From contig CAADRB010000051.1 in the NCBI GenBank assembly GCA_900708905.1, positions 354,301-418,300 on the forward strand: DNA of 64,000 nt, read 5' to 3'. The notes below the pieces were generated by a model. The model saw nothing but the letters and a program-made list of their open reading frames with translations, did no database searches and was not told where the DNA came from. The DNA comes from Hymenolepis diminuta (Eukaryota > Platyhelminthes > Cestoda > Cyclophyllidea > Hymenolepididae). The position numbers and the translations under genes were made by a program. Below are positions 1 through 11,998 of this stretch, in pieces; position 1 is the stretch's first letter, and each line of letters begins with the position of its first letter.

Positions 1-3000
1 TTTTCCACCTTCGATTAAGATCTGATCGTTACTTTCATGAAAACATATCTCTTCATTTCGTTTATGAAAGTACACATCCAGTAGTACGGAAATATTAGAA
101 GAGTGGGTGCGTGGCCATTTGTTATATATGACATAACATAGACTTTTCTGTCGTAGCCCAATTAGACGCATTCAATTACTCACCGGTCTTCTAACTTGGG
201 GTAGATTGATTGGATAGCCATTTTCTTCATTAAACGCTTGCTGGATCCGATGAGAAGAATTTTAAGTTAGGAGAAACCATGAGGGTTCTAATAGTAGTCA
301 ATGCTACCACTATGTTTGGTTATACCATTTCAATACATTCGTTTCCTCTAATTGCTCCGAACAGCTAGCTGATGACGGTTATGATACCATACATTTTGCG
401 GCCTACTTTGGTGAACTCTTATAAAATTTAGCATATTTTATGAGTTTTAGACTTAACAAGGAGCGCAACATTCCGGTATTTACCATAAGAGGAAGGATTA
501 TATATCTAGAGTTCAATTGTGCTCATCCAACTTCTAATCAGTATAACTTTGTTCATGAGATTATGTTAACATCCGATTATACGTAGAATATTTCCAAACA
601 TTTATTGTACTAATGTCACACAATTCCCACTAAAATGTATGCATGTTTCATTTACCGTATTTATGTGCTCCATTCAAATAACTAGACTCTAAATCTGATG
701 CACATTTTGAGCTCATACTGCGCTACAATATAAATATAATGCTTTAAAGTGGCGCCAATCTAGGCTGAACAGACGTACGAGTCAGCGTGCACCAGTACTT
801 TAACCTCTCAGTCATATGAATAATTTTTCATTTGTCATAATACTACGAACACTTAATTAAAACAATAACAGCGACGGATATTTGAAAAGGGTTCACTGTT
901 AAAAGTTGATAATTTATGCGGAAATGCAACTATAAACTGATGGATTAAATGATTAGATTATTTTGAATATATGATCTGTACTTTTGACAAGTGCACTGAA
1001 ATTCAGACCTCTATCGCTTTAAGTACTTTGGTTTTAGTACAAAATGATAAGGCCGAAATAAGGAAGATAATTGATATGTTTCCGTATTTTGTGCATGTAT
1101 TCAGATCTCCTGGTGCACATTTGATATCCTAAACTCAAAAGTGAACGCTTGTAACTATTACCCAAGTCAATGCAAAAATATACACGTTTAACAATGCAAA
1201 ACACCAAGAATGCCTGGTGAGGGGAGAAACATGAAGTTAAATGAGGTTTATAATGAAATCAAAATGTCAAGAGCCATATGCTACTTGAATGTTGGAAGCG
1301 CTGATTTGTTCGGTTTGTCATAAGAGGTAAAATTCACTTTGTAATGTCCAAATGTTTCCAAGCTCACTTTTCATGACCAGATCCATGGATTTCTGAGTGA
1401 TTTCATGTCCATGATATTCGGAGATATTTTATCAGTTGCTCATGTCACTTTAAATCGTTTGTACTTTCTTGCAGCCATAAGTAGTTAGACGTGACAAAGA
1501 AAGAAATTTCAAACATTGTCGAGACCATTGGAATTCACTCAAAGTTCAATAAACTTATGTAAAAAGGCTATTTTCTTGAAATAAGTAGCTTAAAAAGCGG
1601 AGACTTCGATTAATTTCGTCTTAAGGGGCAGCTTGTGATATTCTCAATTTAAATTAGACAGGATAATGTTGAATATGCATAGGAAAATCATTAATTAAAT
1701 GATAAATATTGTCAAAATTTAACAACTTTCTAGACCAATGTGGAAATCTTGGATAAACAATGCCCACTCTGAAACTATAAACTCCAAAGGAGGAAGCTAG
1801 TGAGACAGGAAATAATATTGGGACAGTCCTGAGTGTTTGTTTACCTCATAACTTTTAGACTTCAAATAATGCCCGTCTTAGAAGAACCAGAGTGCTTAAA
1901 TCTCATTGTCGATGAGTTCTTCATTAATGTTAGTAAAGGTGAGATAAACTCCTTAAGATTATTTAAGGAAAATATTTCCAGCACTTAACTAGGGCAGAGA
2001 AAGAATTTATCGAGTGTCTCTTCTAGCATCTCGTGTTGACCAGTTTTAAACAATGTGATCGGCGATTCACATCACTAGATGGGGACTGATGGGCATGGAT
2101 TTTGTGGTCTCCTACTTGACAGACGGGTATTTTGATAACTGCATTAAATAATCATAAAGTTGATATGCATGTCGTTCCTATGATTAATTATTCCACATTC
2201 AAATGCAATGGTTACTGAATTTTTAAGAGCAGTAGTATTGATCTGTTTGTTTATGTTACCGTTGTCACCTATTGCCGCTAGCCCTGGAAATCGCCTTTGA
2301 TCTACTGGTCCATTCAGACTGGAGATTCGATGATTAATAGAGGAGGAAATCAGGGTGAAGGTGCCCGAATGACTAGACAAAAGTGCGTTTTTCATCATTG
2401 TTGAATTTTAATTCAGCTTATCTGCCTGTTCATCATTCTCAGTGCTATCGCCTGATCCTGTTCACTCATTCTCCGCTTCTTAACTCTTATTCAATCCGTT
2501 TTCAAAAAATCTCTGGCCTCCTGCACAGTTTGAGATCATGTAACATTGACGAAAAACTGTTATCAATTGTAAGTCTTTAGAAAGATTCTAATTTTTATAA
2601 GAAGATTACAGATTTCAGATTACAGAATCCTGCCTTCTTGCAAATTCAAGGTCAAAATTTATCTACTTGGTAGCTCTTCTTCAAGATTAATTATTTGAAA
2701 CCATTAAATGTGTACAATTATCTTACTCTAATTAACCATTTATAAGATCTAATTTCCCTTTTCTGTTTATTAGCCCTTCTTTATGTCAATTAAGTCTGTG
2801 TTAATTAAAACTATGGCACGACAGCCTTTAAATTTACCTGCAGTCAATACTCAAATTGAAATCTAAAAATGTACGTCGGAAAAGAGAGACGGGAATTATG
2901 GAATTAGGCGTCGATCCAGACGGTAAACAGCTTCTCATCCAACTGGTGAGATTTTTATCAGGTAGCTTAATCTGTTGGTGCGTGCAGTCTAAATTTAATT

Positions 3001-6000
3001 AACCACTTTTTAAATAAAAAGGGATGATTAAGCTTCAAGATGGCGACTTTAATTTAAAACAACTTGGAGCGCATATATTTGATATGCTAAAATTGAGGAT
3101 TTAATTCGAATTAGGCTTTCATGAGTTGTACACAACTTACTGTATCCATAGTGTTTGAGTTTATGGTTTCGACAGCTTACTACCTACTGGTTTCATATTC
3201 ACAAAATCCAACTTATTCTTATAACTCCCTAATCGATGTAAGTTCACCCCCTGAATTCTCAGTTGAATTCTTTACTGTCCACTAATTACTTCAACGTTCT
3301 TGGGAAATTTCATAAATATAAATACCCAGGCGTTAGCTTTCGCCGCTCAGTTTCCACCTCCTATCTATTCCTCTCTCTCCTATCGAACAACTCCTCTTAT
3401 CCGTTTCTATCATAGGTATCTAACCTAACTTCTACCTTTGGGAACCTCTATCATTCTCAACGCTACTTCTCACCAAATTGATCTTTTTCCTTCTTACTCT
3501 TTGTAGTTCTACGTCTGGTGACTTTAGTATTTATCTCGCAATAACTGGTAACACTCCCCTTCTTAGTGGGAGAAAAAACTTTATGCTTGTCACATTAAAT
3601 TAAACTCTTTACTGTTCTATACATAAGATAGTAGGCCATAATGAGTTAGTGTCTTTCTCGGAAATATGGGAATGTTCTCAGATCTAAAGGAAAAATAAAT
3701 TTCAGACAAATTAACATAAATTGAGTTTTAAAGCACTTTTTTATTTACATTTATTAACAAAAATAACTGCCAATTTATTTTTCGTTATTTGAAATAGAAC
3801 CGCACACTTGTTCAAATAAATATGACGGTAAGACAAATGTCGGGCTATTTGTAATAAGATTATGTTTACATATCGCCATGGCAACGGATCATAAATCGAC
3901 AATCTTTTAGACTAAATGGCGGTCGAAACGCAGCTTAGAGACAAAGTGGAGCGTATTCGTCGAATCCAATATGTGCTCATCTAGAAGTACTCTAACGTTG
4001 GACTTTGCCAGTTAGATATAAAATTTGAAGCCCTTTGGGATACTTAGGTAGGAATTGACGGTATGTTATTTACCTTTCCATCATTTTATTGTGGCCTTCC
4101 TATTTTAAAAAGTGAATAATTTAATTGCAAAGAGGTAGACAAGAAGAATTACATAATGTAAGGTATTATTTTAAGTTTGAAATGTGTAAAAGAATTTGAC
4201 AAGAGCTTCTTAATTTCCTCAGAATTCCATTATAAAGATATCGGTTATTAGCTCTTGCACTAACCTGGACTTGACATCGATGATGTACTGATCCATCATC
4301 GTCTGTAGATTTCCGAACTTATAATGTCCGCTTGCCTTGCACGTTCTTTGGTATTTCAATGTCTGGAGATCTTTTAATCACGCTACATTTTCTGTCAGGA
4401 TTTTATTAGCAATCTGAATAGCAGAAGAAAGAGCGAGAAGTGGTAAATTATACAGTGCCATACTTTGAGACATAACTTACACTCAATGACATGGATTTTA
4501 AAACTCTTACGATCATTAATCGTAGGACACTTCATGCATGACTCATTAATGGAAGCTAGAGGGTTAAATGTATTTAGTAAACAGACCAAGGGTTAAAAGT
4601 AGCGTGTCTCCATTATGAGTAGGGCATAAAACGCATGGAAACAAAACAGAGGCACATAAATAAGATAAACTACGTCCAAAACTTTCAGTTTTATATTGCT
4701 AATACCAACTTCTTCACTGTTAGTTGACAGACAGCAGATTGTCTGAGGTCAGGATTTTTAAGCCGTTCACAAACTAGGTATATCTGTAGGGCACGAATGA
4801 GTAGATTACTTCAGATGTTAATAAATGGATTGATCGATCCATTTTCATGTCTCCTTCGTCACGGCATCCTTGTAGGGATACTTTGCCACTGTTCTGCCGG
4901 ATACCACTCGGAAACCTGTCAAGAGATTGATATTTGATTCATACGATTCACTGACAGCACCATAATCTGACAACACCGATAATCACTGTAATCTCCTTGA
5001 CAAACTCAGGGCAGTGTTTCTCCACTTTTTCTAATGTTCGATATCTATTTTCCCTAAGGTGGCTGTAGCATAGCCCCTATTGGTCAAGTTCGACACTTTT
5101 CGTTTCTTTTCTGTTCAAACCCTGAAAGTCCTTCACACAACGATTTCTTTTTTGCAAGATGATTTTCCACGCGGAGTTCGCCTTCTGATTCAGGTGAATG
5201 AATTTATGTTCATGACATGGTCAAATAAGAACGTATCCGAGGTGATTTAAAATCTGTAATTTATTACGGACTTAATCACACTTGTTTCAAGCTTATTCAT
5301 GTTGATTTAATACCATGCCCCATCAGGCCAGTTTGATAACCCAATTACCCCATTGATCCAATTCATTCATCCAATCCTGTGTAATTTTCCTTCCTAATTC
5401 CCTATTAGTCTATATTTCACTCATCATATCCTTTTTGCAGTTTCTATTCCCATTCATCATTGCTTAGGGTATATAATCCTTGCCTGCTTACCTGCCTGTA
5501 TGAGACCCCGCAAAATGCATATCCTATTCAATACATTCTTGTTATACAATTCTCTGGACCTCTGCTTCATTGTCTGGTAATCCTGAACTCCAATGCCCCA
5601 ATGCCACTACTAGTAAAGCTCCAACGGGTATACTTTGTCACAAATGTAACCTACTAGGAATAAACACTCAGAACACGTCTGGTGTAATTCACACAGCTTT
5701 ATATTTTGTCAATTACAACTAATTAGCTATGTAAACTAGACACATTTGTGGACGGTGGGAAGAAAATCTTACTCACCTAACCGTCACAAAGGGAAATCAC
5801 CATACAGTCCAATACTGATAGCACAGATGCTACGTGGAGGAGCCTGTGCTTCCAGTTGCATTCAAAGTTTAACAACCAGATATCGCATTGGCGTTTTTAT
5901 AACTCATTAGCCGACGTCTCTTGTCTTTTTATAACTTTATTGATCAAAAAATCTTTCACTAATTATAAAAAACTTACAGTTCTGTCTGTTTCGTGCTTGT

Positions 6001-7290
6001 GTTTAAGAAGCCATTGTATAATAAAATTTAATTTACATTTGCATTTTGCTAAATGCATATTGTAGCGATTTAATACAAAGATTCATTACCTACTTAATTG
6101 CATTCTAGCATCCATTCTACTAAAAGGCTTGTTCACTTTTCAATGCTTACTACTGGCATATTTAGGGGAACATTCACCTTATTGGCCACGGTAAATTCAT
6201 TCCATGTTCTACATAAAGAACTGCATAACGTATATGAATGCTCGTGTATGTTAAGTACCATTAATATATACCTGAGTGTGACACACCCGTTTATATACTT
6301 TCTGACAGCACCTGTTTGAATTTCCTTTAATCAGTACATTCTATAATGTTATTCAATCCTTGGAACTTTTATCTTGTTGGTTTTGGTACTGTGTAATTTC
6401 AATACTACTACTAGTAAAGTAATTAGGGGGTAAAATTTAAATCACTCAATTCAGCCTCAGGAACAATTTAATATACAACTGACATCGAGAGTAGGAAATC
6501 CATGCCATGTAGTTTAAAATTTGTCAAAGTATGTTCGTTCGAATGCTACTATTGCAATCCGATTCGCATTTACTCTGTTGCAGCTTAGATTAACAGCTTT
6601 CAGCTACGGCTGATACACAGGCTTGCACGAACGGCAGAAAACCACAGTTTTCAATTTAGAAGCCCAGGAGTTGGGAATAAACCAAATTATATGGTGTAAT
6701 GACAATGGAAACTCGAGAAATAGAGAGAAGGATAATATGAGGAACGAGAGAGAGCTTGAGATTCGAGCATCTGCACCACAACTCTTGTGACCGCCATATC
6801 GAAAGACTTATCTGGAGAAATCTGAGTTATCGCAGAAGAGGCTTGTACAAATCACTAAAAAAATACTCTCCAACAGTTCTAGTCAACGCAAAACGTAAAG
6901 AATGATTTTTGATCAAAACGAGTTACATTAATATTAATAAAAAATACTAAGAAATTTTTGGGGAATCCTTCAACCTACTGACCACAAGTTATTGGCTTAA
7001 CTTCTGCGAAACAATTCTGGATGATTGCTAAACAAAGATAGCGAAATCCTTTCCACTTGAGTTATTCAAGTGAAATTATCTACAGTTATGTAGTATTTTT
7101 TGATTTCTTGCAGAGTTCCTTGATTTTTCATTTTCTATTTCATTTGTAACTCTATATATTTTCGAAATTGTCATATCCACTAATGATCGAAGAGTATTTG
7201 GTGGAAAAATTTCTTTACCTTCTTCCAAAAATTAACAAGTCTTCATGAAATGTAAAGGTGATCTCTCCATAAATAAGTTTTTGTTATTAG
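1..7290. other. Intergenic, no supported gene
   Basis: Only short open frames without recognisable content are present, apart from the repeat fragment at 63-165. Pyrimidine-rich stretches occur at about 3340-3500 and 5380-5470 and resemble the core of the LTR-like repeats in composition only. Confidence 0.6.
63..165 (+). repeat. Dispersed repeat fragment, shared with 8332-8410
   Basis: It starts with a 17-base identity (TATGAAAGTACACATCC), followed by weaker similarity (AAATAT..AAGAG.GGGTG and TTGT.ATAT.TGACATA). The window start may cut a longer copy. Family unknown. Confidence 0.55.
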
Positions 7291-7799
7291 TGCTACCGAA
7301 AATCAAATTATGCTTGAAGGATAACTCTCTATGTATTTCCAGAATTACTTTTTATTCGCATTCTCTATGACAGTACTTCGGTTTTTCGTTCACGAAGCTG
7401 GAGTGACGTCTTTAATGTTCCTATGACACATAACCCCTATCTACCATGTCCAAACGCGCGTCTGCGCTCATGTTCTCGCCCGGCCTTACCAAAGTAACTA
7501 ATTTAAAGCTATCCTCTTTCTCCATCAACGAGAACGCACGGTTGTCAGCTATTGGCTACTACGCTTCCAGTCATCTCCTTTCTTCCTCAGCACGCTCCCC
7601 TCTCTATCTCTGTCTCTCGCTCTCTCTCACCCGTTTCAATCCTTGTTGTGGCTTACTTGAATACACTTTTGGTCTGACCAACCCTCAGTGGTCTGCTCCA
7701 CGATTGTTAATAGCTCTTACTCAAACAGCTACGAATTGGTGACTGTTATTGCTGTTGTAATTTGTTAGCTGCAAACCGTTAGTTATTATCTTAATTCCA
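7291..7799 (+). repeat. LTR-like dispersed repeat, copy A (509 bp)
   Basis: It is homologous over its length to 11519-11998 in inverted orientation. Shared blocks include CTCTCTAT.TATTTCCAGAATTAC, GCGCTCATGTTCTCG, CTCTCTC tracts, TTGTGGCTTACTTGAATACA and GTTATCTTAA.TCCA. Both copies begin TG and end CA, as LTRs do, and carry a pyrimidine-rich centre. No target-site duplication is visible. The 98-codon open frame inside (7446-7742) is shared in pattern with copy B but has no recognised domain, so I treat it as incidental. Confidence 0.75.
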
Positions 7800-8331
7800 C
7801 CATGCTAGACTTGATTTGTAGTTACTACAAGTATTTACTGATCTCATCTTTTCTAACCATTTTGAAGTTATGAAGTGGAGAGGAATACCACCAGCTAATC
7901 ATTTAAACGTGATAATGAAAATGCAAAGTCCCTCACCTGGTCTAACTTTCCATGAAATAGTCCCTAAATTTAAATTTGAAATTTATAAATATTTCCTGTA
8001 AAGAAGGTTTCAGAGAGAAATGACCTCGAACAATGATTAAAATCAAATTCTTTATATTTCATTCATATCTCGACGAAATACCACAATATAATGATAAATC
8101 CATTTATTTATTAAAACAATCATCGAGGGTACGAACTGGACACCAAGGTGTGTAGCTTTCAAATATTAGTACAATGAAGAGGAAGAAAGCTTTGTGAGGT
8201 TTTACGATTACCCTGTCTATGTTTTTGGCATTCCCTTTTAATTTTGACTTCTAACGTTTGACTTTGAAGGTTATATTCATAGAAGATTGTCCTCTTCGTT
8301 TCGCTGAGTAGACTTGCATGTGGGAAAATTC

Positions 8332-8410
8332 TATGAAAGTACACATCCGGCACCAAATATATAAGAGGGGTGTTTGCATAGCCCAGGCTTGTTGTATTTG
8401 ACATACAGAT
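8332..8410 (+). repeat. Dispersed repeat fragment, shared with 63-165
   Basis: It is a diverged direct copy of the 63-165 fragment. The upstream 60 bases are also weakly similar (CTCTTCGTTTCG against CTCTTCATTTCG). It lies within otherwise featureless DNA. Confidence 0.55.
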
Positions 8411-10810
8411 TTTAAACTAACCGGCTTCAGTAGCATTCGAGTAGTTATTAGTAACAGTAAACAATACTATAATAAAGAAATTTTGTATTGGTCTGTTTAA
8501 CTATTATCTTTGGTGCAAAGAAGGCAAACAACTATCTTCCCATATATAAGGAAAATGTACATTTAACACCCATTTCAACAGAGTTAAATCAGTCGGCATT
8601 AACGCATTGTCTGAACAGTCATGCAAGCTCAAGTACTTGAAGGACTATATGAGTGTCTGACTCATCATTTTCCGGTGAGTAATAACAAAGTTCAGTACCA
8701 TATATAAGTCTTGGAGTTAAAGTGTATTTTCTTTCCTGATCCGAATCTGGACAGTAGGGAAAGTGATAAGGGTTTGAGTTACTTTATCGCCTAAATGGCT
8801 GAATACAATTGTTGTTATATTAGCATTTAAGGTTTTAAAAATATCAAAGTTGAGTTAAAAATGCCGGTTAATTTAATAATAAAATCAGAATACATTTAAA
8901 TAACTGCTACAGCATCTCCATATTGACAACGGACAAAAATTTTCAAATTAAGGTCAATCATATCTCAGCTTTAATTAAAACAAATTAAATATTTATGAAT
9001 GTTTATTACAAATCTAATTGCATGAATCGATTCACCTTGTGGAATCTTTAATTAAACTCGTAATTCTAATCCAACCAAAACCTACAATTACCCGACCAAC
9101 AATTCTCTTCCACGGTAATTACACCCCTTGACAAAATTCCCTCTCTGGGCTTTGATTAAAACCATTACAAGTAAGGGAGGAAAATGTCATGCAGGTTGAA
9201 TAACCGATTTAAAGGGAAAAAAATGACTTTCCTTCCTGTGTGAATTAAATAAATCGTTTTTGGCAAAGGTGAGCAAGCAATTTGACAGGGCAAACTGTTG
9301 GTTTAATTTTCCATTTTGGAAAATGAAATTGTTTAAATAAGCTACTTAATAATGTAAATACATTACTTCAAGAAAGTGAAAAAAATACCAGCTCATTGCA
9401 TTTGTAATAAATGTAAATACATAGAAATTCAAAAGAGATAGGCAAAGAAATTCATAAATCTAAAATTTGAAATCAATGAAATTAAAATAAAAACTATTGG
9501 ATGAAAAACAAATATTTTACGGTGAAATCATTTTCCATGAAAAAGGTGACTAAATATGGAAAAAAATTCCTGATAGTGTAAATAATTAAATGTATTTCTA
9601 CTGTCTGTTCACGGGCGGCGTTGCGGTTAACATGTCAGCCCGCCAAGTTAGAAGTCAGGAAATAAATGCATACCGGTAAACACTGAGTATCTCAAATGGC
9701 CAACCACGCAGGCTAATTTCGTTCAATAGGAATACGAGCTTCTCACTGGAAAGACTCCAAGATACCCTTTCTCTTTCCAAAATATTGTTGCCTAGGAAGT
9801 TTCTATCGCCTGCTATTGACTTAAATCGTAAAGAAGAGGTTCAAACTATCAACTATTTTTAAGCAAACACAAATCAATGACAGTTTTTTTCCGTACTACC
9901 CTTTTAAATTTACTATAAGTTGTCAAAACCTGAATGAGCCTTATATTCTTTATCACGTATAGGGATGGCAGCTGAGGCGTAACGTATTGGCGACTAAATA
10001 CAAAAATTCCGGAGAGGACAAGTTTTAGATAGATCAAATCTTAGTAAATTAAAATTGTTTAGACAGACAAAGGAGAAATAATTAGGAGAAGAATAAATCT
10101 AACCATTATTCCAGTCGTTGTGGAGTTTATCATGCAGCCAGATACCGAAGACATGGACGTTCTTAAATGAATTTTCTGAGTGTCTATCAAATGAATATAG
10201 AATTAGAATAATTGTGATAACAGGCTTAGTTAAATCAGACTGATTTTGAGTCGATGACTTCAGGTGATATGTACAGGAGGAAACAAGAGCAAAATAGACT
10301 TAGAAGAAGCGTTAGTACGGGAGTGAATGGGTCACGAGGTCGTGTAGGCTGAGTGCGATCGGCGCCGATTGTCGTCTCCATTAAGTGCTAATTAACAGAA
10401 GATAGAAAAAATAATTAATTTTATTAACTGTTAATACACTCAGAAATGATAGGGAACTATCGATAGGTGTTTCCATATATGGATAGAGTATAAAGTTAAT
10501 AATATCCCCCACCAAATCCAAGATATTATGCTTTCGCACACTTATATAATTCGAAATAAATGTAGAATAAAAAATATTGCTTTTGTCTTAACATGGATTC
10601 CATAAAGGAATGTCAACTAATCAGACTGAACGTTTATTCAAAATGTTATAAATCAAAAGAGTCCTGATATTTTGATTTATTTTGTGAATTTAAAGATAAC
10701 TTTGATAACTTTCTCATATTGGAAATAATACAGCATTAAACTGACCTGAAGTTCTCCTAGAACATTGCGCTTACATTCAATACAAATGAGTTGGACTTCG
10801 AGGAGTCCAA

Positions 10811-11071
10811 TAGGATTCAAAAGAAGGACCTTCGCTCTTCAACTTTACCATCCAATTTATCTTGAAAGTGGTTTGTTCTGACTCATCAAGGCTTAAAGAG
10901 GGAGACATTGACGAAGTTTTGACCCTAGGGCAAGTTGAGCATGCCGACGACCTGTTCACGATGGCAGGTAATTTAAGTGCTGTAAAAGTTTCAGCGAAGT
11001 ACGATATGCAACGGTTGTCGATAAAACTGTGTGAATGTGGAGAAAATACAGAAGCCGCCAACAAAGTTTAA
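10811..11071 (+). pseudogene. Open segment with weak BTB-like tail, identity uncertain
   Basis: The plus-strand frame from about 10811 is open through TAA at 11071, although the first ATG is at 10862. The end (VSAKYDMQRLSIKLCE, then GENTEAAN) resembles the last helices of BTB/POZ domains of the SPOP type, where a KY..xRLK..CE pattern followed by an N-rich helix is usual. The preceding residues do not give the rest of a BTB fold and no splice partners are clear. It could be a relic or a chance match. Confidence 0.2.
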
Positions 11072-11518
11072 AATATCCACAATTATCAGTAATACAAAAG
11101 CAAGACTTATCGGTATCTTACCTTCTATTATAACCTTTCCACAGTAATTGGGGTGAAATTAGAGCTCTCCTTAATACTGCAAGAAATCTGGTTTTAGAAT
11201 TACACTCTTTACGAGCCATAGAAGGTGAAGAACTAGGCCAGCGAATTCCTTTAGGAAATCCAGCTGCCGTGAAAAGCCTTCTCTTACCCTAAAGCTTCTT
11301 CTGAACCAGCATATTCCAGGGAAAAGGAAAATGAAAGTTTACACGAAGTCATGACTAAGATAAAACAATAAGGACGCCAAAGCGGTTTTTTATTTGATCG
11401 GTCTGTTATGGGCAAAACAGACAGTGATGTCAATTTTTGTCTCAAATTTAGTATATCTCATTCAAATGGAATCCAAGCGAAAACAGTGATTCAGCAAAAG
11501 CAATATCATTGCACTTGT

Positions 11519-11998
11519 TGGAGTTAAGATAACAACTAACATTTGGCAGCTAACACCGAACAACGATAACAACAACGGTCACTGATTTGTAGCTGTTTAA
11601 ATAAGAGCTAACATCAATTGAGGAGCAGAACACCAAGGGTTGACTAGACCAAGATGTATTCAAGTAAGCCACAACGAGGGTTGAAGCAAGTAAGAGGGAG
11701 AGAGAGGGGGAGGCTGAGAAACAGAGGAGATGAACTGGAAGCGTATGAACCGGTAACTGACACGTGTGAGCTATTTTGAGTGGAAAAAGAAAGACAAATT
11801 TATGAGTTACTTGGGTGAGGCCGTACGAGAACATGAGCGCATATGCATTTTTATGTGAAACGAAGCGGTTATAGAGAGAGGGAATCGATAGACACGTTTA
11901 CATAGAGGACGAAAAGCCAAAGTATTGTCATAGAGAACGTGAATGAAGAGTAATTCTGGAAATATAGAGAGTCATCCTTCATATTATTGACAGGATCA
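11519..11998 (-). repeat. LTR-like dispersed repeat, copy B (480 bp)
   Basis: It is the inverted partner of 7291-7799, lying 3.7 kb away. It starts TGATCCTGTC and ends CTTAACTCCA on the minus strand. The long purine tract at 11690-11730 (plus strand) corresponds to the pyrimidine tract of copy A. The sequence between the copies shows no retroelement protein. Confidence 0.75.

Larger units (their letters stand above)
7800..11518. other. Sequence between the two inverted LTR-like copies
   Basis: It is AT-rich with no transposase or retroelement protein. It holds the 8332-8410 repeat fragment, a perfect 12-bp palindrome ATCGGCGCCGAT at 10358-10369 in a GC-richer patch, and the weak BTB-like segment. 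Confidence 0.6.

Noticed and set aside
3914..3982. 22-codon open frame starting MAVETQLRDKVERIRR in a CpG-containing patch
   Set aside because: It looks protein-like but ends at a stop, has no convincing donor and has no partner exon nearby.
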